NCBI GenBank assembly: GCA_900752115.1
Contig: CAADUC010000018.1
Location: forward strand, 1-35,739
DNA: 35,739 bases
Reading direction: 5' to 3'
DNA from: Clostridia bacterium
GTDB lineage: Bacteria > Bacillota > Clostridia > Oscillospirales > Acutalibacteraceae
Made by a program: the position numbers and the translations under genes. This document shows, piece after piece, positions 10,079 to 16,050 of the stretch (its first letter is position 1; each line of letters opens with the position of its first letter). The notes under the pieces are model-generated. The model worked only from the letters and a program-made list of their open reading frames with translations. It did not search any database and was not told the DNA's origin.

Positions 10079-11518
10079 TCATCCGATTTGGTTTACCACA
10101 CCCGCGAAGAGCGGCAGATTGTCGTCGCTCATGATGGCAAAGAGGAAGGGACGGTCAACCGTAAAGTCGATCTCTTCCACCTCGTCGGCGGGAGCGCCGG
10201 TCCCCGTCATCGCCATCACCGTGAACGCGGCGGCTTCCACGCCGTCTTCGTCCACCGTGACGCGCACATCGTGCTGCGCCTTTGAGACATAAATGGAATC
10301 CACGTCGTCTGTCATCGGCGAGAAATCGGAGACGGAGGGATCGAAGACATCCGTAATGCCAAGCGCCGTGAGCGCTTCGCGCAGGTCGAATTCCGAGGAA
10401 ACGTCGAATTTCGGCATCGAAAGATGAATCAGCATTTTGCGCTGCTGCTCCCACTCGGACGGAGCGGTCAGGAGCGCTTCCACATCCTCATCGGTGAGAA
10501 GCTCGTCGACGGAAACGCCTTCGTCGGGCAGAAGCATCCACATCCTGCCGCCGGAGTTTTCCATCGGAAGGCTGACGGCGGTGAACCTGTCCGCCCAGTA
10601 GTACGAATGCTGATCGAAGCTTTTATGCATGAAATCGACTGTCTCGTCGCCCGCCGCACCGTGGAAAACATCGGGGGCTGTGTTGTCTTCGGAAAAATCG
10701 CTGGCCCAGTTCGCACTGTAATAGATGGTGGAGGCGAGCGCCATCACCGTGTCCGGATCAAGCGTTACGCCCTGTGCCGCTTCCTCCAGCAGACCGCCTG
10801 TCTGATCGTTCAACCAGTCCTGCAGTTCACGGTTGAATTCGTCGGAACCCATTTTGCCTTGATAGGACGAAGCATAGTACGTGTTTGCCAGCTCGTTCAT
10901 CGTGTTTTGATGGAATGTAACGTCCTCATTGAGCCAGATGGAATTGGCCAGACGCATCACGGTTGCGCCGTCGTCGCGGTACTGCGCGTTCCACACGTCG
11001 CTCGCCTGGCTTCGCAGGGAGTCGATCCCGTCGCTGCCGAGCACATCGAGGATTTGCTGACGGCTTTCGCCGTCCGTCAGCTCGGCGAGCATGGCGATCG
11101 CCATATAGAGGTTGACCGGGGAGCAGACGCGGTTTTCCGTGTCCGCTCCTGTGAGCAGCTCGCGCGTCACGGAGGCAAAGAACGGTTCCAGGCCGTCGGC
11201 ATAACCCGCCGGACGGCGCTGCGCCGATACGGAGGCAAGCCATGCGTCATATTTGGCGTCGAAGGACTCATCCATGTCCTGGGGGTAAGGGGCCATCTCC
11301 GGGTACTGCGCCTCGCAGATGGCATAAGCGGAAGTTACGAGCGGGCTGCCGTTCGGCCAGAAATACACGCCTGCCGCAATGACTGCGACAAGCAGTGCGG
11401 CAGCCGCGGCCATCCACCAGGGCCTGCGTGGGGCGCGTTTGCGCTTGTTTTGTTCGCTGCGCTCAAGCAGATCCTCGTCGGCCTGCCCGATGCTTTCATA
11501 CAGATCGTTCTGATTCAT
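10079..11518 (-). CDS. Membrane-anchored serpin, likely anti-sigma-type partner
   Basis: A 479-residue protein with a charged cytoplasmic tail (1-33), one transmembrane helix (about 34-54) and a complete serpin domain outside (about 90-479). Serpins trap proteases after cleavage of an exposed reactive loop. The hinge EDGVEAAAFT (from Glu424) has the small residues needed for loop insertion, so it looks inhibitory. The loop runs to about 450 and is some six residues longer than in alpha-1-antitrypsin, so P1 cannot be assigned. The serpin signature FTVDRPFLFAI is intact. The tail (ESIGQADEDLLERSE) resembles that of anti-sigma-like proteins paired with Clostridia ECF factors. The ATG at 11518 has GGGAGGG upstream and overlaps the sigma gene by 23 nt. 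I infer that it both holds the sigma factor and senses proteases; the serpin call itself is firm. Confidence 0.93.
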   Translation of the reverse strand: MNQNDLYESIGQADEDLLERSEQNKRKRAPRRPWWMAAAAALLVAVIAAGVYFWPNGSPLVTSAYAICEAQYPEMAPYPQDMDESFDAKYDAWLASVSAQRRPAGYADGLEPFFASVTRELLTGADTENRVCSPVNLYMAIAMLAELTDGESRQQILDVLGSDGIDSLRSQASDVWNAQYRDDGATVMRLANSIWLNEDVTFHQNTMNELANTYYASSYQGKMGSDEFNRELQDWLNDQTGGLLEEAAQGVTLDPDTVMALASTIYYSANWASDFSEDNTAPDVFHGAAGDETVDFMHKSFDQHSYYWADRFTAVSLPMENSGGRMWMLLPDEGVSVDELLTDEDVEALLTAPSEWEQQRKMLIHLSMPKFDVSSEFDLREALTALGITDVFDPSVSDFSPMTDDVDSIYVSKAQHDVRVTVDEDGVEAAAFTVMAMTGTGAPADEVEEIDFTVDRPFLFAIMSDDNLPLFAGVVNQIG

Positions 11519-12074
11519 ACAGATATCCCTCCCGGATCAGACGGAGCCGAAGCTTTTTTCGTGTGCGGCTGAGAATCACGGCCGTGTTGTTGACGGTAAT
11601 CCCATAGGCTCCGGCGATTTCTTCCATGCTTTCTGAGAAAAAGTAGCGCCGCAGGAAGACGTCTCCCTCGCGCTCGGGCAGCTCGCGGATAAATTGCCGG
11701 ACGGTTTCACTGAGTTCGTGTGCGTCAAGCGCATCCTCCACATCTGACGGATCGGCGATCACCTCGGCCAGTTCGTCCAGTACGGCCTGCATGCTGCCGC
11801 CGCCGCGTTTCTTCGCGGAGGATTGCCGGAACCGGCTGAAGGAAATGCTCCGCGTAATTTTCGCGAAGAACATGCGCAGCACATCCGGACGGTGAGGCGG
11901 CATCGCGTTCCACGCGCGCAGCCACGTGTCGCTGACGCACTCCTCCGCGTCCTCGCGGCTGTCCAGAATATTTCGCGAGACCGTCAGGCAGTAGGCGCCG
12001 TACTTTTGCCGCGACTGCTCAATGGCGTCCTGATTGCGCTCCCAATACAGAGCGATGATGGCGGCGTCCTCCAC
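11496..12074 (-). CDS. ECF-type RNA polymerase sigma factor
   Basis: A 192-residue sigma-70 family factor. Region 2 includes NILDSREDAEECVSDTWLRAWNAMPP, the core-binding and -10-recognising part. Region 4 ends with YGITVNNTAVILSRTRKKLRLRL, the helix-turn-helix that reads the -35. The linker is short, as in ECF factors. The start is the GTG at 12074, with AGGAGG 7 nt upstream; the frame is open 14 codons further, but that stretch crosses the ribosome site. The end overlaps the serpin gene by 23 nt, so the two are coupled. An ECF-type promoter stands at 12120-12145, suggesting autoregulation. It directs a regulon that cannot be read from this window. Confidence 0.93.
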   Translation of the reverse strand: MEDAAIIALYWERNQDAIEQSRQKYGAYCLTVSRNILDSREDAEECVSDTWLRAWNAMPPHRPDVLRMFFAKITRSISFSRFRQSSAKKRGGGSMQAVLDELAEVIADPSDVEDALDAHELSETVRQFIRELPEREGDVFLRRYFFSESMEEIAGAYGITVNNTAVILSRTRKKLRLRLIREGYLYESERSV

Positions 12075-12119
12075 AATTCTTCCTCCTCTCCCAAATTGAA
12101 AGGTCCTTTCACCCATAGA

Positions 12120-12145
12120 GACGCATTTTACAGCTTTTTCTTACA
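12120..12145 (-). promoter_or_regulatory. ECF-type autoregulatory promoter candidate
   Basis: On the minus strand, TGTAAG (12145-12140), a 16-nt spacer and CGTC (12123-12120) resemble ECF promoters such as those of SigW, SigV and SigX (TGAAAC/TGTAAC, then CGTA/CGTC). It starts about 46 nt upstream of the sigma gene. Confidence 0.6.
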
Positions 12146-12181
12146 GGCTGGGCAATGCTTTTTTTGCCATAAGCCGGAAAA

Positions 12182-12209
12182 ACAAAAAGCCGGCTCACGG
12201 AGAGCCGGT
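12182..12209 (-). terminator. Intrinsic terminator of the PPOX gene
   Basis: CCGGCTC (12190-12196) pairs with GAGCCGG (12202-12208). Read on the minus strand, the stem is followed by a T5 tract and TGTTTTT. Confidence 0.8.
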
Positions 12210-12220
12210 CTTCTGCGTTT

Positions 12221-12613
12221 TCAGAACGTCACCGTACGGGGCGCGTCTGTGAAGGAAGAGAACGTTGCCGTACCGTTTTGAAGAGCAAAGATAAGCGTGT
12301 TGCCGTCGCCGGGCTTGTACATTGCCTGCAGGGACGGGTACGCGGCGAGCATGTGCTCCTGCGCCTCGATCCGAGGATCCTCGGCCGCCGAGGCGGCCAC
12401 GCGCAGCCAGCGCTTCCCGTCGAAGGCGCAGAGTTCGATCTTCGGGTTGGCAAAAATCTGCCTTGCAACGTCCTTGCTCCGCCCTGTCTGGATGGTCAGC
12501 CGTCCGTCAAAGAGATCGATGGTACCGAAAGGACGCACGCGCGGCTGATCGCCGTCCATGGTGGAAAGGTAATACGTACCGCACTGTTTTAAAAATTCAT
12601 AAATTTCCTGCAT
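12221..12613 (-). CDS. Pyridoxamine 5'-phosphate oxidase family protein
   Basis: A 130-residue split-barrel flavoprotein of the PPOX-like family, found by its N-terminal pattern YYLSTMDGDQPRVRPFGTI and the FDGRLTIQTGRSKDVARQI stretch. Members bind FMN or F420 and reduce diverse substrates; true PdxH enzymes are about 200 residues, so this short form is not expected to make pyridoxal phosphate. The ATG at 12613 has GGAGG about 8 nt upstream. It is a single-gene unit with its own promoter (12662-12690) and terminator. The substrate is unknown. Confidence 0.88.
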   Translation of the reverse strand: MQEIYEFLKQCGTYYLSTMDGDQPRVRPFGTIDLFDGRLTIQTGRSKDVARQIFANPKIELCAFDGKRWLRVAASAAEDPRIEAQEHMLAAYPSLQAMYKPGDGNTLIFALQNGTATFSSFTDAPRTVTF

Positions 12614-12661
12614 GAAAACGCCTCCCTGATTCCGCTCCTCCGGGAGCGGCGTCTTGTTTTT

Positions 12662-12690
12662 ATCGTACCATACCGTGGAACAGTTTTCAA
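12662..12690 (-). promoter_or_regulatory. Promoter of the PPOX gene
   Basis: TTGAAA (12690-12685), a 17-nt spacer and TACGAT (12667-12662) on the minus strand, about 50 nt upstream of the start codon. Confidence 0.6.
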
Positions 12691-12752
12691 CTGTAGGGTA
12701 AGATGAGTTGCCTATAAAAATTCATAAATTACGATAAAATTTATAAAGTTCG

Positions 12753-12761
12753 TGCTATAAT
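12753..12761 (+). promoter_or_regulatory. Extended -10 promoter
   Basis: TG-C-TATAAT, a perfect extended -10 box in an AT-rich patch that is unusual for this GC-rich region. The -35 is weak. It would start an RNA near 12768. Confidence 0.6.
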
Positions 12762-12767
12762 GGGGAG

Positions 12768-13013
12768 GAAAGCGCGGCGGTAATAAGCGGTTTTGTGTCT
12801 TCCGGTCTCCTGGGGACGGAGAAAGACGGGTCCATGATACGCAGGTAAATCATTCCATCCATGGGGAGAGGTTGCCGCTTCCCTGCCGTGTCTCCGGGAC
12901 AAAGCGGCACTGCGTTTCGGGGGTTCCGGACTCCAACGGCAGACAGGTGAGATTTGTTTCAGGATTGCGGGGAAAAGCGCCCGGTTTGCACACCTTTTCC
13001 CATTTACTTTTTT
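12768..13013 (+). ncRNA. Candidate free-standing structured RNA
   Basis: No gene is supported in the gap 12614-13094. About 245 nt lie between an extended -10 promoter (12753-12761) and a terminator-like hairpin (12969-13013). Several stems can be drawn: TCTCC/GGAGA inside GTCTT/AAGAC (about 12798-12830), TGCCGCTT/AAGCGGCA (12873-12880 with 12902-12909) and CTGC-GTT/AAC-G-GCAG (12910-12942). The 5' end GGGAGGA can also pair with TTTTCCC at the 3' end, a feature of closed rod-like RNAs such as 6S. I do not recognise a known riboswitch or RNA family. It could instead be a long leader of the GH42 gene, although that gene has its own promoter downstream. Confidence 0.4.
12969..13013 (+). terminator. 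Terminator-like hairpin before the GH42 promoter
   Basis: GGGAAAAG (12970-12977) pairs with CTTTTCCC (12994-13001), followed by ATTTACTTTTTT. The loop is large (16 nt), so strength is uncertain. Confidence 0.5.
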
Positions 13014-13030
13014 CACGGATATGCTATTCT
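13003..13030 (+). promoter_or_regulatory. Promoter candidate of the GH42 gene
   Basis: TTTACT (13003-13008), a 16-nt spacer and TATTCT (13025-13030) preceded by TG-C, an extended -10. It gives a leader of about 58 nt. Confidence 0.5.
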
Positions 13031-13094
13031 ACAGACATAGGAGAATATGCCCCTGCCCATGCGGGGCGGGATGGCCGAAAGGGAGGAAACTGCA

Positions 13095-15185
13095 ATGAAA
13101 TATTGGAATGTGCTGCTTCACGGAGGCGACTACAATCCGGGCCAATGGCTGGACAGACCGGATATTCTCAAGGAGGATATCCGTCTGATGAAGCTTGCGG
13201 GCTGCAACGCCATGAGCGTCGGCATCTTCGACTGGGAGCGTCTTGAGCCGGAGGAGGGCCGCTATGAGCTCGACTGGCTCGCGGAGATTATCGACAATCT
13301 CTACGCGGAGGGGATTTATACCGTGCTGGCCACGCCTTCGGGCGCGCGCCCCGGCTGGATGGCGGAGAAATATCCCGAAGTGCTTCGCGTCAACCCGGAC
13401 GGACGCCGCATTCTTTTCGCCGAGCGCCACAACCACTGCCTGACCTCGCCGATCTACCGTGAGAAGGTTGCGCAGATAAACCGCGCCCTGGCGGAGCGGT
13501 TCGGCAGGCATCCGGCGGTGATTCTGTGGCACATTTCGAACGAGTACGGCGGAGACTGCCACTGCGAGCTGTGCCAGGCGGCTTTCCGCGAGTGGCTGAA
13601 GAAAAAGTACGGCACGCTCGAGAACCTTAACCACGCGTATTGGTCTATGTTCTGGAGTCACAGCTACTTCTCGTGGGAGCAGATTTCCTCCCCGATGGAG
13701 GGGATCGGCGAGACGGCTCATCATATGCTTGTGATTGATTGGAAGCGTTTTACCACCGATCAGACGGTGAGCTTTATGCAGACGGAGAAGGACGCGCTGC
13801 GCGAATTCTCGCCGGACGTGCCGGTGACCACGAATCTGATGAGCTTCTACGACGGCCTGAATTACGGTAAATTCCGTGAGATCTGCGACGTGATCTCCTG
13901 GGACAACTATCCCACCTGGCACAACGGCGATCCCGCCGTTCCCGCGCGGATCGGTATGGCGCACGACTGGATGCGTTCGCTCAAGCCGGACCGCCCGTTC
14001 CTGATGATGGAATCCAGCCCGAGCGCGACGAACTGGCAGGAGGTTGCCAAGCTGCGCAGGCCCGGTATGCATATGCTGGCTTCCATGCAGGCGGTGGCGC
14101 ACGGCTCAGACAGCGTGCAGTATTTCCAGTGGCGCAAGGGCCGCGGCGGATCGGAGAAATTCCACGGGGCGGTTGTGGATCATGACGGTTCCACGGAGCA
14201 CCGTGTATTCCGCGAGGTTTCCGAGGTCGGCAAACGCCTTAAAGCGCTGCGCAGCGTCGCGGGAACGGTGTTCCCGTCGAAGGTGGCTCTGCTGCACGAC
14301 GTGGAGAACCGCTGGGCGCTCGGCGAGATGCAGGGGCTCCACAACAAGGTGCCGCAGAAGGGCTATATGGCGGATCTGCTGGCTTTCTACCGTCCGTTCT
14401 TCGATCAGGGCGTGAATGTGGACGTTGTCGACCAGGAGGCGGACTTCACGCCGTACAAGCTGGTTGTCGCTCCGATGCTGTATTTGCTGCGCGCGGGGAT
14501 TGCCGGCAAGCTGGCAAGCTTTGTGGAGAAGGGCGGCATCCTTGTCGGTACATACTGGACGGGAATTGTGGATGAGAACGATCTATGCTACCTTGGCGGC
14601 GTGCCGGGCGAGGGTCTCGACAAGGTTTTTGGTCTTCAGGAAACGGAGATTGACGCGCTGTATCCGCAGGACAGCAATATCCTCCGCCTGCGTCCGGAAA
14701 ACATTCTGCGCGGCTGCCGGCGCGACTATGAGGTTCGCGATTTGTGTCAGCTGGTGCGCCTGACGACCGCGCAGACGCTTGGCGAGTACGGAGCTGATTT
14801 TTATGCGGGAACTCCGGCGCTGACGGTGAACGAATACGGCGCGGGCCGTGCTTACTTCATCGGCTGCCGTACCGGCCAGGATTTCCTCAACGACTTCCTC
14901 GGCAAGCTGTGCGGCGATCTGCAGCTGCGCAATCTGGACGCTGAGCTGCCGGAGGGCGTAACGGTTTCGATGCGCCGCGATGCAAAGTCGGGAATCGAGT
15001 ATCTCTTTGTGCAGAACTATTCCGACGCTCCCGCCGCGTTTACGCTGCCTGAAATTCTCACCGACGCGGAGACCGGAAAAGCGTGCAGCGGCATGCTGCG
15101 GCTCTCCGCCTATGAGCTGCGTGTGTTTCTGCGCGCTCCCGCGGACGGCGTGAAGCTTACCACGAATCGGATCCCCGAGGTTTGA
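13095..15185 (+). CDS. Beta-galactosidase, GH42
   Basis: Cleaves terminal beta-galactosides, for example galacto-oligosaccharides from plant or milk glycans; cytoplasmic, with no signal peptide. The 696 residues match the family: a TIM barrel (about 1-385), a trimerisation domain (about 390-600) and a C-terminal beta domain. The acid/base is Glu150 in WHISNEYGG and the nucleophile is Glu306 in LMMESSPS. Cys115, Cys155, Cys157 and Cys160 reproduce the zinc site known from Thermus A4 beta-galactosidase. The ATG at 13095 follows GGGAGGA by about 7 nt; a longer frame to 13047 lacks a ribosome site. With the GH2 enzyme near the left end of the window, the organism encodes two unrelated beta-galactosidases close together. 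Confidence 0.95.
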   Translation: MKYWNVLLHGGDYNPGQWLDRPDILKEDIRLMKLAGCNAMSVGIFDWERLEPEEGRYELDWLAEIIDNLYAEGIYTVLATPSGARPGWMAEKYPEVLRVNPDGRRILFAERHNHCLTSPIYREKVAQINRALAERFGRHPAVILWHISNEYGGDCHCELCQAAFREWLKKKYGTLENLNHAYWSMFWSHSYFSWEQISSPMEGIGETAHHMLVIDWKRFTTDQTVSFMQTEKDALREFSPDVPVTTNLMSFYDGLNYGKFREICDVISWDNYPTWHNGDPAVPARIGMAHDWMRSLKPDRPFLMMESSPSATNWQEVAKLRRPGMHMLASMQAVAHGSDSVQYFQWRKGRGGSEKFHGAVVDHDGSTEHRVFREVSEVGKRLKALRSVAGTVFPSKVALLHDVENRWALGEMQGLHNKVPQKGYMADLLAFYRPFFDQGVNVDVVDQEADFTPYKLVVAPMLYLLRAGIAGKLASFVEKGGILVGTYWTGIVDENDLCYLGGVPGEGLDKVFGLQETEIDALYPQDSNILRLRPENILRGCRRDYEVRDLCQLVRLTTAQTLGEYGADFYAGTPALTVNEYGAGRAYFIGCRTGQDFLNDFLGKLCGDLQLRNLDAELPEGVTVSMRRDAKSGIEYLFVQNYSDAPAAFTLPEILTDAETGKACSGMLRLSAYELRVFLRAPADGVKLTTNRIPEV

Positions 15186-15351
15186 CGGCCGCCGGAGGCG
15201 GCCTCATCCGGTGGGAACGTCTGTAACAGGCAGTTTTGGGAAAGGCCCTCCGGAGAAAGGGACGGCCTGTGCTGTCTGCCGCTTCGCTCTCCCGGATGAC
15301 CGGATTTTTTCCCCTTTCTTACTGGATCTGCATGGTTTTTCCTCAGCTGCG
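15186..15351 (+). other. Gap after GH42 with weak hairpins only
   Basis: A GGCCGCC-GGA-GGCGGCC hairpin follows the stop codon directly but has no T tract. A four-base-pair CCGG-ATGA-CCGG hairpin followed by A and T6 near 15293-15310 may be a weak terminator. No gene is supported here. Confidence 0.4.
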
Positions 15352-15460
15352 AACGCCCTTTGTATAGGTTGTTTTGATATGCTTCCTCCATGATGGACGG
15401 CGTTTATTTTACCGTTTCTCATAGAGGGGGCATCTGTCATTTTCCTATACAAAGGGCGTT
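15352..15460. repeat. 109-nt inverted-repeat element
   Basis: AACGCCCTTTGTATAGG (15352-15368) is perfectly repeated in inverse orientation at 15444-15460. Inside, ATGCTTCCTC and GAGGGGGCAT pair fully if G-U pairs are allowed in plus-strand RNA, then ATGA/TCAT and CGG/CCG extend towards the tip. The interior has no open reading frame. It could be a miniature inverted-repeat element or a long hairpin RNA; the G-U pairs favour plus-strand RNA. No clear target-site duplication is seen. Confidence 0.6.
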
Positions 15461-15508
15461 TTGTCTGTTGTCCGTTTTTAAGGGGAATACAAGATTTTTC
15501 TTCGCGCC

Positions 15509-15535
15509 TGTAACCCTTTGGGGAAATCGTTCGTG
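15509..15535 (+). promoter_or_regulatory. ECF-type promoter candidate upstream of second sigma gene
   Basis: TGTAAC (15509-15514), a 17-nt spacer and CGTG (15532-15535). The -35 is the SigV/SigX-like form. It lies about 30 nt upstream of the GTG start. Confidence 0.5.
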
Positions 15536-15564
15536 TTATAGTCAGAAAGGGAGGAGGGAGCCGG

Positions 15565-16050
15565 GTGGACACGGAGAATCAGAGAGAGCTTGCGGAGCGC
15601 TACGACAAATACGGAGCGATGCTCTACCGCCTGTGTCTGGTGATGCTCTGCAGCCGTCAGGATGCGGAGGATGCGATGCAGGAGACCTTCTTTGCCTATC
15701 TGCGGTATCGGCCCGAGTTTGCCGATGCGGAACATGAGAAGGCATGGTTCCTGCGTGTGGCGACGAACAAGTGCCACGATCTCCGGCGGTCGCCGTTTTG
15801 GAAACGGCGGGCAGACTGGGAAGGGGTTGACCTGACCGAAGAAACTCCTGAGGAGATCGGTGTGCTGGAGGAGCTGATGCATCTGCCGGGCAAGTACAGA
15901 GAGGTCATCCATCTGCATTATATTGAAGGATACAAGGTTGCGGAGATCGCACAGATGCTCGGACGCAGGGAGAGCACCGTCAAGGTGCAGCTCCACCGCG
16001 GAAGAGAGCTGCTGCGGCTGAACCTCGAGGAAAGGGGGATTGAGCCATGA
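15565..16050 (+). CDS. ECF-type RNA polymerase sigma factor
   Basis: A 161-residue ECF sigma factor. Region 2 includes LCSRQDAEDAMQETFFAYLRY and the following WFLRVATNKCHD. Region 4 ends with YKVAEIAQMLGRRESTVKVQ and HRGRELLRLNL. It starts at GTG 15565 with GGAGGAGGGAG just upstream. The stop overlaps the start of the next gene (ATGA), coupling it to a membrane protein of anti-sigma topology. It differs in sequence and length from the sigma factor at 11496-12074, so it is a separate subfamily rather than a recent duplicate. It is likely autoregulated from 15509-15535. Confidence 0.95.
   Translation: MDTENQRELAERYDKYGAMLYRLCLVMLCSRQDAEDAMQETFFAYLRYRPEFADAEHEKAWFLRVATNKCHDLRRSPFWKRRADWEGVDLTEETPEEIGVLEELMHLPGKYREVIHLHYIEGYKVAEIAQMLGRRESTVKVQLHRGRELLRLNLEERGIEP

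Noticed and set aside
9924..10292. A plus-strand open frame of 122 codons at the end of the serpin gene
   Set aside because: It runs antisense to the serpin reactive loop, with no ribosome site and a Ser/Thr-rich shadow composition.
12768..13013. Known riboswitch or T-box leader before the GH42 gene
   Set aside because: No T-box, purine, TPP, FMN, cobalamin, SAM or glycine core motif could be found by eye.
12741..13016. Short open frames in the gap before the GH42 gene as possible genes
   Set aside because: They have no ribosome site or family resemblance; promoter and hairpin signals fit a non-coding RNA better.
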